Shown in pieces: positions 23,791 through 36,898 of a stretch of DNA of 64,000 bases; position 1 is the stretch's first letter; each line of letters opens with the position of its first letter. This DNA comes from Adiantum capillus-veneris (Eukaryota; Streptophyta; Polypodiopsida; Polypodiales; Pteridaceae), in the NCBI GenBank assembly GCA_014529385.2, contig CM043946.1, positions 39,439,558 to 39,503,557 of the forward strand. The letters are read 5' to 3'. The position numbers and the translations under genes are program-made. Under the pieces are notes generated by a model. That model was given only the letters and a program-made list of their open reading frames with translations, searched no databases and was not told the DNA's origin.

Positions 23791-25693
23791 GCTAACGGCA
23801 AAGGTGACATTATCGTCACTGTTATGTCTCTACTTCATGAAGATTTTGCCCATAATGGAGATTTGTTACAAATGTTTTGGAGATAGATGTATATAACAAT
23901 TCCTTCTGATCCGAGAGGAATTAAAAGATACAGAGAATCTCAATGCTTAGTACAATACAAGTTTTTGAGTTACCCATATGATCCTGGAGGAGGTCATGGG
24001 ATGACAGGGGATACAGTTGCTTTCACAAGTTACCATGAGGTTGGCACATGCCGGAGGATGTGCAGGTTTAGAGGGGGTGGATGTCATATTGTGACACGTA
24101 CATAGTGGGAACGCATCCTACAAGAGTTTTGAAGACATTGCTCTAGATTGTGCCAAAACCTCATTTGCATCATGCATATATCTCCACTGTTGCCTCATAT
24201 AGTAGCGCCTAATGTAATCTGTGTAACCATAATGCCAACATCGCATAAATTTCCAACAATGAGACCACCATCTCTCACGAGTCATCACTGTTGACTCTAA
24301 ATTGTCACACATGTTTGCTATCATAAGTGAATGTGAAAGTGGAAGATCAACTCGACCACTACACAATCATGAAAACCATGATCAATTTCATCAAAATTGA
24401 TGCTCACATATAGATAGAATAACTCTACAATCTGCAATCTACAGGCATAAACAGTGTCATTAAACCAAGTGAGTCAAATCTGGGACAAACAACTCAACCG
24501 AGCGTAAAGTGCATAACCATACATGAAATATATGAGAAAACACGCTCAAAACGCATCACACAAGAAAATTGCATGCAAATATCTGCAAAACCTTGTGACT
24601 ACCTATAATGTAGCCACACGAGCATATGCAACTGACAAAACCTATCAAAGTGGGAGTCACACTTGACCACTAATCCATCAAAGAGTAAAGTGTAGATACA
24701 CCCAAAGCATGGCAATAATCTGGCAGAGTTTCTTTCAAAAATCGAGTAAAAACTTAAAAAAATTTCACCAAAATTGTATAAAGCATGAACAAACACTCAA
24801 CAGTGTCTTAGGAGATAGATCCGCAAGTGGTATCTATAAACTACTAAACTCCACCCAGGAAAACTAGCTCACTCCTAAACAAGTGGCTCTATGGACGACT
24901 GCATCTATCCAAAATACCTCATGTTATATCCGCAAATGCATGCATAGCATAAACTGCATAAAAGCGTGCAAAAAAACTTTTGGAATGGCCCACAAGTCAT
25001 ACATGAGCACTACCTGTGCTGCAAAATATGCACTCAAAAGAACACGCAAACTATGAGCAAAAACATCTGCAATCTAGCGCACACTACCTTGTCGTTCAGA
25101 AAACACATTGACTAAAAACTAGACCACAGAGTACAACTAGATACCTACTATGGTCATAAATTCTATTCAAGAGCTGAGCATGCTCGAGGGAAATGCACTC
25201 CGGAATGGTCCATCAAAGCCATATGTGTGCCCTCGAAGCTGAAAAGTTGAAATTGTCAAAGCCGAATTGCTATGGGAGGGGGGGTGTCACTGAGGAGACA
25301 TTGTGGATTCAAGCCACTCTAGATGTGGGCTAGAGGAGAGCTGATGTTGCTCTCTCTCATCTATCTCCTGCTAAATTGAAGCCGGGATGTCAAGTGGACC
25401 ATTAGAGCAAAACCGATTGGTGTAGGAGGGTAGCCGATGGCGAGGCTACTCTTGAAGAGAACCAAATTGATCTTTCTTGCTCTCGCTAAGTCAAAGCCAA
25501 GAAAATGCTCGATGCCGCCTTTCGCCATCAAACGGAAGATTGCAATTCTTGTAATTGTCGATGGTCAAAGCGATGTTGAGCTTGAGAGCCGATGTCAAAG
25601 CCAAGAACATCACAAGCCAAGAAAACTTGTAGTTGTGTTGTAGAAAACATGCTCGCGGATGCCAAACTTGAGCCGAGAGTCAATCTCTTTCTC

Positions 25694-25697
<4 letters not shown>
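23791..25697. other. unassigned stretch with TCAAAGCC-like short repeats
   Basis: No gene recognised. A plus-strand frame at 23887-24105 contains YPYDPGGGHGMTGDTVAF, which looks protein-like, but I cannot name a family. Between 25240 and 25640 variants of (G)TCAAAGCC(G/A)A recur at irregular spacing. The stretch may include the 5' leader of the family A copy to its left. Confidence 0.4.

Positions 25698-25762
<65 letters not shown>
25698..25762. repeat. (GT)n microsatellite
   Basis: About 32 uninterrupted GT units. Confidence 0.98.
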
Positions 25763-25764
<2 letters not shown>

Positions 25765-27180
25765 GGTAATGAAGCCACCTCGGGGAGAATTGGCAAGTAT
25801 GAGGACTTGCCAATGTTGTATGTGCCATAGGAGATCCAATGTGCTCTCTCTCACTCCCTCGTCCTATGTCGAGTATGCATTTCCACAATTGAGAAGAAGT
25901 CATTGAAGTCAAAGAAGAACCTATGTGTGTATGTCAAGCACACACACAATTTCCCATGTAATTCTACCTTTGCTTGTTGTTGATGCTAAAAGGGAAAAAA
26001 CACCGACTCAACTCCTTGTGGTGATCAGGAAAAAGAAGTGGAATGTCTGCAAAGGAGATGATAGACTTCGCAACGAGTCTAGAAACAAAAATCTTACATG
26101 TTTTGGAGCTGCCATTGGTTACATATCCGTCAATCAATAAGTGCCCTCCTTGAACGTGAGTTGAGGTGTGTTTCAAAATCTTGCTTGATCTGATTTAGGG
26201 TTTCTACAGATAGCGATAGCGACCATAATTAGATTGTGCATTTCAATTCGTACAAGACAGAGGATGACTTGAGGAAATCTCTATTGAGCATTGTGTCATG
26301 GAGAAAAGTCTTTGTCCGTCGATGCATGATGGGTCGCCCATGGATTCTGCAGTGAACGCTTCTATTTTGTTTTTGCCAATCAATGCACTTATGTATGGGC
26401 TGTTTGATTCCAATGTGCCAGATTGGAATAGAATGGAAGTATGCATGTTCGGATAGCTTGCTCGTCTATCGTTGTCAACAACCAATGACAAAGGAGAGTT
26501 CGTAGTTGTCTGCCATTCAAATAACTATGGAAGGGTGTGTGGCATGCTTCTGTTGATTGTTGGGTGGCGTGAAGACCACGTAAACATGGTTCTTTGCAAG
26601 ACACCAATATGCAAGAAGGAAAATAGGATTGTGCACACAATGTTGGTGTCAACAAAAAAGGAAAGAGCACACCTGGACATCAGAGGCAATAGACATACCG
26701 TCGGACGATGCCTGGTTCGATTTGCTAGAAGAGAGTGATTGGACAAAAGAGGTGGATGGGACACCTATGTGAGGTACACTTTGACGTCCACTATCTCTAA
26801 ACAAAGTTTTTCTACTATCTTTGACATTCATTTAATTTGCAGGTGGAATGGAACATGGTCATTGGTTTGTTTGGTAGCTGCTTGCCCAATATATACAAAT
26901 GAGAACAACATTGTCATCTAATACGGAGGAGACTATGGAGCGTTGGCTTTGTTGGGGAGCCAAAATGGGCGAAATGATGACAATATTTGAGAGCACATGT
27001 TCTTGAAATGCAATCACATTGGCTAAGAGAGATTCAGGAGAGAGAAAAAAAACTTGCAGATGAGGTGGATTGTGCCATGAGGGAAGCATCTCTGTTAGAA
27101 CCGCATCCAAAAATTGTAGAGCTAGATCCTCCCGCCACTGACCTAGAGTAGATATTTCAAAGTGCACCTCCCATAGTGTG
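25763..27180 (+). other. unassigned stretch with protein-like segments
   Basis: Plus-strand segments look coding but belong to no family I recognise. One, at about 26690-26765, contains IPSDDAWFDLLEESDWTKE. Another, at about 27030-27150, contains REIQEREKKLADEVDCAM followed by LDPPATDLE and a stop. An open frame at 26472-26738 lies in a different frame. A good intron end (TTAATTTGCAG) occurs at 26842. This could be a decayed host gene or element. I do not call a gene. Confidence 0.35.
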
Positions 27181-27593
27181 TATATTGCTCATTTTTTTGA
27201 ATCGCTCTGAATGATCACTTTTGGCATTCTATCAAATAAAGAGAAATGCTTGTTTTTTAGTATTCTGCTCATGTAATTGAGTGAAGGGCAATCAAAAGTC
27301 GTTTAAATTCTCTTGCGTGTGAAAATTAAATACTTGTGTTCATATCTTCAGTATCTTGTTTGCATTGAATATTCTTTTGAATAAAGAGGTGCTTTTTCTC
27401 AAGTGGTTTGATCTTGTAAATAAGTGGAATTTTTTGGTTCCTGGACTTGTCTATTTTTTTTATTAGGTGAAATTTATGTATTCCTGTAAGTCTTCTCAAT
27501 AGACTTGTAATCACTATGGTTCTTCATTCTTGGTAATTGAGCTTACCAACCGCAAGTTTTCACCTCGAATATCATGATTCATCCCATCTCACC

Positions 27594-27647
<54 letters not shown>

Positions 27648-28112
27648 ATTTGCATGAGCTGCTAAAAGGCCGACCTACTATTAACCTTAATGATGAAGGA
27701 AAAACATCAGGTCATTCTCAAGAATTGATATTAGAGAAGTTTCCAAAAAACACTTGCAGATGGAGCATGAAGGGACTTGGTGACAATCACACCTGCTGCA
27801 ACAACACAATTGTGGTGTAATTATCTCTATTGACTTGTTAATTGCATCTCTACCCTACCCCTTCCCACCCGTGCATGTCAACTCGATAATTGAAGCATGC
27901 AAACATGGGTTGTCTGTATGCAAACTCGATAATTGAAGCATGCAAACATGCGTTGTCTGTAAATGGTTTGTAGCACCAGCCAACTTTTGGTGGAGGGAGC
28001 TTTTTGCCAAAAATTAGGGAATTAACATGGAGAGAGCTTTTTCAATATATTTGCCAAACGGTCCTTTTTCAAAAAAAAAAAAACCTTAAAAGCTCCCTCC
28101 AAAATCTCTCTC
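27181..28112. other. unassigned stretch with a (CT)n tract
   Basis: AT-rich sequence with no gene recognised. It holds a (CT)n microsatellite at 27600-27644 and a 43-bp tandem duplication at 27880-27965. Confidence 0.45.
27880..27965. repeat. 43-bp tandem duplication
   Basis: The segment starting ACTCGATAATTGAAGCATGC at 27881 is repeated from 27924 with one change (GGGTTG against GCGTTG). Confidence 0.9.
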
Positions 28113-28254
28113 TGTTTCCTTGCTCTCTTGGTAGAAGAGGAGCCCCTTATTCTTTTTTATATATGAAGAATAAGGTAGTGCATATGTACACACAGTGTGG
28201 GTAGGCGGTCGGCCGCTTGATTGTTGCCAAAAGCGTAACGCCTTTACCCCAACA
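28113..28254 (-). repeat. family A LTR, solo or isolated
   Basis: Ends CCTTTACCCCAACA at 28254 and carries CCCCTTATTC, GAAGAATAAGGTAGTGCATATG and the GT/CA-rich middle of the family A LTR. No family A coding sequence follows to the right, so it is a solo LTR or a broken end. The left boundary is approximate. Confidence 0.65.
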
Positions 28255-28321
28255 CTTGATTAGTGGGAATAACAGAACATTAAAATTCTACAAACATAAT
28301 AATTTAACTACCTCATGGCTT

Positions 28322-28980
28322 TGATACTAGTTGCAAGGATTAGTATGGGTTAATAAGTGTAGCATTCATAATGATAATCAACCAATGATCAATGGTACAA
28401 TACACAAAATGTAACAAAATAAAAATGAGCTGAAGTATTGACCATTAACTCACACGAAAAGTGTGTACTAGATGGGCTACTTAAGAAAGTGTAGGACAAT
28501 GAATCTGGCTCTAAAAGGCATTAAGAGGCACCTCAATATGCCAAATTAGCCCTACAAATGTGGATTCATCCCATGCTAGAGAGGTGGTTTGGGCTCATGT
28601 TATCACATGGAAGTTATATGACAAGCTACTACATAGTCTAGTATGGTGTGTGTGTGTGTGTGTGTGTGTGTATAATCAAAGAGAGTAGAGATCCCCAATG
28701 TACTTTTAAAAAAAAAAACGCAATGTGATTTTTAAAATAACTCTTGACTATCCATTAAAAAAGAAAGATTACAAGCTTCTTATATAGGCAAAGAAGGAGG
28801 GTGACATCATGGGGGTGAAACCTCACCATATACATCATTCCTAAATGGAAAGCTACACATGCTATCACATTTGACTATCACATGGTTTAAACCACATAGG
28901 CTGTGAGACTGGACAAGGGATGATGCACACAATAAGAGTTGGTCCATAGGACAAAGGCCATATACCCAACATATTGTCCC
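28322..28980 (-). repeat. dispersed LTR-like repeat, copy 2, with decayed primer-binding site
   Basis: GGCTTTGATACTAG at 28321-28334 is a mutated minus-strand primer-binding site (the intact form elsewhere in this window is GCTCTGATACCA). To its right, 28735-28870 repeats the block seen at 20480-20700, with GCCTATATAAGAAG on the minus strand as the likely promoter. A GT microsatellite is at 28645-28671. I read this as the 5' LTR of a minus-strand element whose body is missing. Confidence 0.55.
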
Positions 28981-30072
28981 AAAAACTTTAGCGAGCTGAA
29001 TGCTAAGTCAACCTTATGGTTCTTCCTTCCATTAACAAGCACTAGTTCTAAAAAAATGCCCTAGCAAGGAGAAATTTTTTGTTACACTGACCTTGCTTGC
29101 TATTACATGCTCCAACAATTGAAAATGATACTAAAGTTGCATTATACACAGGAGTGACAATGTCTTGTCTGAGATCTCAGCTGGTGATAAAAGTCTAAGC
29201 TATCATATTTTTTGTACCAATAACAAAATCTTTTGACAATCTTACCTATTTACCCACCCACCTTATAGTTGCAAATTTTTTTGCCATGTCCTTGCCTTCC
29301 CAAATGTTGGTTGCTACTATGAGTGTGTTGTTTCAATCAAACAATTATGCCCCCAAGTTTTTGTTCAAATTAAGTGTTGGGATTTTGGGAAAGAAGTTAG
29401 AAACCATTCAATCTTTCCTCACACACATAATTATCAACCTCTCACCTTCTCTTCCAAAACCCAAGTATATGCAACTAGACAAAGGACCCCCCCCCCCCCC
29501 CCCCCCCCCCCCACCACAACACACACACACGCACACACAATAAACTAGATAATGAAAGCATGTAAGAGAAGGAGATGTAGACATAATTTCTACACATACA
29601 CTAGGCATAAGAGTGAGAATCTTGTACAAGAATGGTCTAAAATCCTAGCCCCTAAACTCTACGCCACCTCTTGTGGACTCAAGTATTTAGTTTTTATTAT
29701 GAAACCTATTTTAGGTACCAAGTATTTGAGGCCCCTCTTTACACTTTAGTCCAAGAGTGGTGGCTATCACTTCTTGCATGACCCTTTATAGGGTGAGTTC
29801 TCACTAGATATATACAATGAAACCAAATTGAAAAAAAATAACTAAAGCACTGTGCACATTTAAATGGCTGATGAGAGAAATTATTTGGCGCCTTCTCATC
29901 AATACTGAGAATTCCAATCTACACAACATCAATCTTAGTATTAATAAAAATAAATCTCAAATACAATGTATTGGTACTTTAAAGAGCCTCTCTCTCATTT
30001 TGGCATAATTCAACGTAAACTCTCATATCTATAAAGAGCTCTCCTTCTTCTAGAGAGTCATCTTCATGATCA
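28981..30072. other. unassigned stretch with a 26-base C run
   Basis: No gene recognised. It contains an uninterrupted run of 26 C at 29487-29512, then a CA-rich patch. Confidence 0.45.
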
Positions 30073-32610
30073 TCAAAGAGTGCGGTAGTCTACGCACATG
30101 CGGATTTTATTGGATTGCTTCTTGGGCATGATTACCATGGGTGACAATGACGCGGAGCGCTCTACTGGCACAATGATCACTGCTTCTTGCATTTTCTCTA
30201 GCTCTAATTTGACAACTTTTGCATGCTTAGGATTGAGCTTGTAAGCATGGCCTATGATGACTGACTTAGCCCCCTCAATGTGAGGGATAGTGTGGATCCA
30301 GTTTGGGTGATTCTTTCCAAATCTTTGCAAGGAAAAAACATCCTTGAAAGAATGCATTAAAGAAACTACCTGGTCGAGTAGTGCCGAGTGTTCCCACAAT
30401 GGCTAAGAGAATGGGTCCCCAAATTTGACTTCCCTAACAAGCTTAGGAGGTGTTGCTGGCAAGGACGCATCAAAAGATGAAGAGTTTGTTGCCTCTTGGT
30501 TCTTTGAGACATCGTGAGCTAGCGTTTGATCATTATTGAAGTCAGCATATTCTTGTTTTGACCATCCTTGTGGACCTCATCAAAGGAGCGTTCATCAGAC
30601 ACATAAGAGAGCTTAGCCTTGGTCGGAGATTCAGACACAGAGGAGGTTGAAAGTTGCGGGAGCTCTTGTAAAGGAGATTTCTTACCTCATTTGTGGTCTT
30701 TGACAGGCTCATCAAGCCCATAGGCTTCAACAATAGGAGCACTTGAGTGAACATCTGTCATGATCTCAACACTTGTTTTTGGGATAGGCAACACACTAGG
30801 CTCGGCTATTGTAAGTGCAATGGGAGATGGAGTATCCTCAAGGAAATATTGAATAGAAACAACATAACAAGGCATAGAGTTTACAACTGCCAACCACTCA
30901 AGCTCCTCTGGTATGAGGGGAGCAATGGGATAGGAGATCGTGTAGGACTCAGAGGCTACACTCGAAGGTGCCCACCACTGGACCCTGCACCAAGGTACAG
31001 AGATTGAATGATTGTAAGGGTGTCACTTCAAAGATTTGCATCTATCCAAAGCATTTTGTAGAGTGATACTTGTGAAAGGTGTTCTTGAAGATAATCTCTG
31101 CTATAGGCTTTTCTCCTTTGATCAGGGCCTTCTCTAGTACCTTGATTTGTTGCAAGTCAGTCACTACTGCCAATTAGGCCCCATCAATATCACATAGCAT
31201 GGACGTAGATTGGCCAGTGGATGTCTTGTTAGGTGTTGTAGGTAGACTAGGTTGTTGAAGTGGGGATGGAAGAATTGGACCTTCTGGAAGACTGAGGCCG
31301 TGGGCTACCCTTTATACCGAAGTGAGCCGCTATTAGGTTGATCTTTGGAAGGGTGAACTCTTGTTGGTTCAGACCCAAGCTTGAAGACGTGGATGCCCAT
31401 TGCTTGGGACAATCCCAACTATAGTGATCCTTAGCCTCAGGGCGTTGATGGCAAGGAGGAGACCCTTCAGGCAGGGGACATTCTCTTCGGTAATGCCCAA
31501 TTCCCTACATCTATAGCACAAAATGGGCCAATTGGATGGGCAAGTCAAGGGGGGTGAGGTGGTCTTTGTTCCTGATACACGTAGGTGGAGACTGAGGTGT
31601 AGATTCTCTGAGGTGCTAAGGGATCATTGGCATGATAAAGCTTTGAGATGGAAAAGTGCTCTGCATATGTTGCATAGGAGGGGTTGTCAATAAAGGTGGC
31701 ATGTGGTTTGATGGCCATAGGGGGAGACGCGGGTGCCAATCTTGGGTTAATAAGTGCTAAGCCTTGTAGTTGTAATTTTGCTATCCCTTCAGATAGTAGC
31801 AATATTTCTTGTCATGTCCGGGCTTCTTATAGAAGTGACAGTAAGCTTGAAGTGGGCATTCCCATAGAGAATGCCTGGGAGAGCGACATGAGCTACACCA
31901 AGCCACAACCTTAAACTCCTGTTCAGCCATGAGCTCTTCAAGATCCCACCTGATCTGGTCCAAAGCCTCTTTTTGTGGACGCTTCTCCTATCGAAGAGAG
32001 AAGGATCTCTCCTCTTGACGAGATCGTTGTAACTTCAGTGCTTCTAGCTCCCTGTGTAGAGAAGTCAAGGGGTCAAATGGACTTTCCAAGAATACTAAGG
32101 TAGTCTCTACCTGACAAGAGTCATTGAATAGCTTCCTTGCCCCTTCTATCCTAGTAGTAGACTCTCTCAGAGTTTTTGCTGAGAAGTCTTGGGAAGAGCC
32201 TTCTCCATCCACTTCTTGACCATGAATTCTCCTGGTTGTTGTTGGGGAAGCTTGACAACCAGAGACTTTGTCCTTGATGAGTTTTGCAAATGGCTAGAGC
32301 ATTAGGTTTGATAACTCATCGAAAATCTTCTCTTGAAGCCTGAAAGCTTCACATAATTGCCATTGTAGTGCTACCCAAGTTGTAAAGTGATTCTCTGCGA
32401 ATTGATTGTACCATTTTTCTGCTAAGCCATCCAAGGTTGACAGGAAGAGCACAAAGTAAGCGTCTTCTCTATTGAGGCCATGACCCCTACAGAGGGAGAC
32501 AAATCTCCTAGCATGGTCATCTACATCCTCTATGAAGGGTCCTTTGAAATTTAGAAACTTTGAGTTCACATTAGCGAGAACACTTGTCAACTCCTCCATG
32601 GCTACTTGCT
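30073..32610 (-). pseudogene. gypsy-3, degenerate Ty3/Gypsy gag to start of RT
   Basis: Minus strand, read right to left. Gag core at 32294-32599: FLNFKGPFIEDVDDHARRF, SLCRGHGLNREDAY, FLSTLDGLAEKWYNQF and FTTWVALQWQLCEAF. A zinc-knuckle remnant lies at about 31790-31850 (AYCHFYKKPGHDKKYC), with its second cysteine lost. A long linker follows with no clear protease. RT approach at 30073-30399: MHSFKDVFSLQRFG, LNPKHAKVVKLELEKMQEA and NKIRMCVDYRTL, ending abruptly before the catalytic motifs. The frames are broken in several places. No LTR pair was found. Confidence 0.78.
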
Positions 32611-32999
32611 CAGGATCTTGTTGCTCTAGAGCCTACTATAACAGTTGGTGAGAAGGGTACCGAGGAAGGTGACCTGGGACGAAAAGATCTAGTGGGGGTG
32701 GAGGTAGATACATGTGATTATAGGGGTAGCACGGCTAGTGGACTTCTACTCGGCACAAAAGGTTGGCTCTTTTGATGGTAGTACTCAGAGGGCTCAATAG
32801 CAGGCTTTGTTTCTCTTTAGACGGCCTTGTATGTGTCATGCAGTAGCGACAAACCCACCCAATTTTTGGGCACAGAGACCCTTGAAATTGCTTGATTGTC
32901 TAGACCCACTGGTCAAGACTCGACTAGACTAGGCTAGACTAGGCTAGACCACTCTTGCTAAATAGGGACGAGTGCATGATTGGTGCCGATAAGGCGGGA
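32611..32999. other. spacer between gypsy-3 gag and family A LTR
   Basis: Nothing coding recognised. A small imperfect repeat of GACTAGGCTA occurs at about 32924-32952. Confidence 0.4.
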
Positions 33000-33180
33000 G
33001 CAAGAAGAGTGTGTGGGGCAGGAGACACACACAATGTGGTGGAGCTTCACTCTGTGGGAATCAAGTGAGTGAGCCCCTTATTCATATGTATATAAAGAAT
33101 AAGGTATGAGTAGACATGTGGGCAGACAAACATGGTGAGTGACTGGACTCCGGGTAAGCGCACGAGCCTTCACCCCAACA
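33000..33180 (-). repeat. family A Copia 3' LTR, third element copy
   Basis: Begins TGTTGGGGTGAAGGC on the minus strand at 33180 and carries the CCCCTTATTC and GAATAAGG landmarks. The outer end near 33000 is approximate. Confidence 0.72.
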
Positions 33181-33740
33181 ATCTCCCACTAAAGGCGAAT
33201 GTGCCGATAAGTGGGTGCTACTAGCTAAAGTACTAGTATGTACAAGAAAACAGGTGAGAGACTCTCTCAACATACTCCCATTGGTTCACTCTGTAGATTG
33301 CCTGTAGTCGTATCCGCTCTAGCACCAAGGAAGTGTACGTAACACTACTAGATCCTACACGCAAGTCCTACAAGTATTCACTGATAACCTACAATGCTCC
33401 ACAATGCATCATGTTAGTGTTAGTCATCGACGAACGACTAACAATACATAGCTGCTATCTCGGGTCTCAACTTCAAAAGGTCATACATGATTGTCTGAAA
33501 CGCTGAAGAAATCCGTACAAATATACAATGATAAAGAGCCATCGAAAGCTAGCAAAATATTTCAATCCAACTAAGTCTATCTCCAAATTGTGGTGGTGGT
33601 GATCTAGCCAAAGTGTCCACTAGACCACCATCCGTATCACTACCACGTGTCACTACCGAGGTGAGAGTCCGTCCAGTGTGAACTCTAGACCAACTGTAAC
33701 TAACTGCATGTCATGTGCAAGTGACATTGTAGCCCTTCGA
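33181..33740 (-). pseudogene. family A Copia polypurine tract and 3' internal remnant
   Basis: The polypurine tract (TTTAGTGGGAGAT on the minus strand, 33181-33193) abuts the LTR. The next 500 bp match 22630-23000 base by base in long stretches (for example GAGACTCTCTCAAC and GCATCATG with TAGTGTTAGTC), that is, the decayed RT tail of family A. The protease part of the element is missing here. Confidence 0.7.
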
Positions 33741-35999
33741 CACGTGCAAGACCTAAATGGATATTAATTAAAGTAGTTTTTTTATTTAGCAAATTCATTT
33801 TGATTCTTTAATCTTTTTCCCCATGTGTTTCATAATTTGTGCAAATCAAAATTGTTGGCTTTGAAAAGCAGGTGAGAACCTTTGTTAGGAGACCTTGATA
33901 GCCAAGCACTCATACTAGTCCTCTAAAGCCCTCGGCCTAGATGGCTAGAGACGAGCAAGTTACCATCCAATTTTTTTGTACATAGGCCACGTTCATGTAT
34001 AGTCCCTTTTTGCCAACTCTCCTTTTCGTGTCTTCTTTCATAGGGCATGGGTTGTAAAATCAACTCTTTGCAAAAGATACTTAGTCATGCAACTATTTAT
34101 ATGCTAGAACTAGATTAGCACGGTTCAAATTAATGACTTTAAAGTCGAGCTCTATTATATAAACCCTTCACACTTTCACACATCTTTGTTTTCTCTATTG
34201 ATCATGGAGACAACATAGCTATGTGAGCTGGTTGTTTGTGCTGAGTATAATTTTTTTACCACTAAGCTCAAAAAGATTATGCATAGTACCATCATCACTT
34301 AACACTCCAACTAGACGATCCAGTATAGTTCCATAGGCTGCCACATAGAGGCAATCAAGCAACAATCATATGGGTTGGTGGTGTCTGTCACCTTGATACT
34401 TGATTAGTGAAGAGAAGCGTCAAATGGAAAAAATTGTACCATATACATAGCCTTCTCTTTGTTCTTACCTTGTCCAATAATTTTTTCTTTGCTTTAGGGC
34501 ACTCTTTTATCTCATGCTCATCTAAAGACAAACATAACCAAGCACCTCTTTCCTTGCTCCCACAAAATCTTTGATGGAGAGGGAGTCCATGCTCTTTAAG
34601 CTTCATCTAATACAAAAGAGGAGGGTGGTTTCTACATGTTTCTTTGTGTAGAGGAGGTAACAATCTTGAATTCCTGTATTAGCTTTAAAAACGGCCTTCT
34701 AATATTTACCATCGCCACATCCATGCCATCATTGGAAGGAGAGCAGCTCCTATAAGGTTCTAACAAACAAGGAGATTGATGCCAATGTGAGAGTTCATGT
34801 CATGGTACTTACAGTGATAGCCAACTGAGGAGATCACGCTTTGTTAGATAGGGCACTATGTGGCTCTATCGGTTCACCTTATTTGTTCACACTTTAGCAT
34901 TTGTTACATTATGCTTTTGCATTTTCTATATTGGACAATTTGGACCATAGGACAATAATGATGTAACTTTATGGTCTCAAATGTCTTTTAAAGATGTGAA
35001 TCATCACTTCATTTCATTTCCTCTCTCTCTCTCTCTCTCTCTCTCATTTCCTTTTGAAGATGTGAATCATCACTTCATTTCATTTCCTCTCTCTCTCTCT
35101 CTGCAATTAAAGAGGCCGCACAATGAACCTTGGGAGCCCTATTCACACTATAGCTAGAGGGCTAATTGAGGTGGAAATGTGTACCTTGAGATTATTTTTA
35201 CAACCAATCCATAGTGAGCACATCCAACGACAAGCTTACTATAGGGTATGTTGTATTGGTGATGCTAGCTAGAGCAATGTCCCCACAAGGAAAATTACCA
35301 AGAGCCTTGTACGAAGGGGTGTGGAGAGTGGGGCACTATGTGCAAATGTTGAGCATACAAAGTGAACACACAACCATGTTAACAAGACAACCCACACTAT
35401 TGGAGACGAGAGACCCTAGAAACCTTGGTAGTTTCATGCTAATTCACACAATTGCTACATATTTCCACAAGTCCTACCCAATTGAAAGTCTGATAATTTT
35501 GTCTAGTTGTGATGCAATATCAATTTCATGCATTTACGCATGCTTAAAGTAAAACACATACGCCTGCAGTATGCATACATAAGTACTCATAGTTATTGAA
35601 ATCAATGTAGACTACAAATTAAAGACATGTTATATTGTGATTTGAGTACACTAAATTCCTCCATTTTTAACATAAGGATATTAGCTATTTAATAGGCATA
35701 ACTTCAAAATTTCTCACAAATCATAGCCAATTCCTTGGCAAGAACACAATAAGAGTCTCATTTCCAATCACTTGTATGCATTTTTGTATAGTAGTCTAGG
35801 TTTTTCAAAATAAATTTTCCTTGTATGAATTTATTATCTATTTAAGATGATTTTTAAACATGACAATTACAACTACTATAAGTAGGCCTTCTATTAAATT
35901 TTTAAAAGGACAGCTTCAAATTTTTGCAAAATTATCACCTTGGAATATTTCATAGAACACTTACTACAGTGGTTTGCAGCATAAGAAAAAAAAAAAACC
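33741..35999. other. unassigned stretch downstream of CCT8
   Basis: No gene recognised. A minus frame at 34388-34606 contains LSLDEHEIKECPKAKKK, faintly like a gag knuckle region, too weak to call. A plus frame at 35214-35552 (112 codons) has no motif I know. A tandem duplication, AAGATGTGAATCATCACTTC plus CATTTC plus (CT)n, occupies about 34993-35102. Confidence 0.4.
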
Positions 36000-36898
36000 T
36001 TTATTTTCTTGATGTCATGACCTTACCACACAACGTAACATCACAACATAAAACAGAAGATTTGGTAGGTAAACAGGACAATGGGAATATCCCAATGCAG
36101 AACAGGTGACTAAAACAATAATATTGCCTACCGAGTCTATGCATCAAAACATTTGAAAGTATGGTATCGATGTCTTGCAAACCAATAAAGATATCCCCAA
36201 TTCTGTGAAGAACAGCTTACCCTAGATTTTGTAGAACTGACATGAGGCCAAACTCTCTTAACCACACCAGTGACAAATAAAGACGACCAAGACCATACAT
36301 ACATTAAAAAGTCGCAGGCAAATAGCAACAGTACAAACCAGGGCCAGGTCCAAAGAAATGAGAATACATCACAAAACAGCTCCAAGCATTACAAGACACG
36401 ATGAGGTGCAGAATTTACAATTTTGAACCAAAAAGAAAAAAAGACACTAAATTGAGAGCAGACAATTGTCCAAGAATTTAGACTCTCAAGAGGTAAACGA
36501 TCATTAAATCCAAAAATCCGATTAAATAAAACTCAAAGCTATATGTAAGAAGGTATTGTTTGGCTCCCAACTTCATAGTCCCCTAACACATCTTGAGGTA
36601 GAGTAACCCAACAATGCTGAGTGTTCCATCGCAGAAAAAAAAAATGGAACTCCCTCAAAATCAGCATTGAAAACTTCTGATGGGTAAAACTCTCATCTAT
36701 ATGTGACTCCTGACCAGTAGAGTCACTCTAGCAGGGTACCTATTACGGCACATAGAGAGAAGCAGATAGTGTGTGCGAGTAGAAAAGTCCAAGCCAAATA
36801 TTACTCTCAATCCCACGCGCAAGACTGACGACTCAAAGCTCTCTCATTGGTAATCAAAACCGGTACGTTCACTGCAGAGTTAATTGCTTTGTATCAGC
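36000..36898 (-). other. CCT8 3' flank, possible 3' UTR
   Basis: About 900 bp downstream of the CCT8 stop. The first minus-strand AATAAA I find is at 36001-36006, which would give a long 3' UTR. No other gene is recognised. The true cleavage site cannot be decided from sequence alone. Confidence 0.35.

Noticed and set aside
26472-26738. 88-codon plus frame as a small gene
   Set aside because: No recognisable motif, and adjacent protein-like segments are in other frames, so a gene call is not supported.
29408-29629. Glycine-rich minus-strand frame
   Set aside because: It is the translation of the C26 run and the CA patch.
30073-32610. Integrated pararetrovirus as source of the gag-RT remnant
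   Set aside because: The gag-knuckle-RT order and the lack of movement-protein or coat motifs fit Ty3/Gypsy better.
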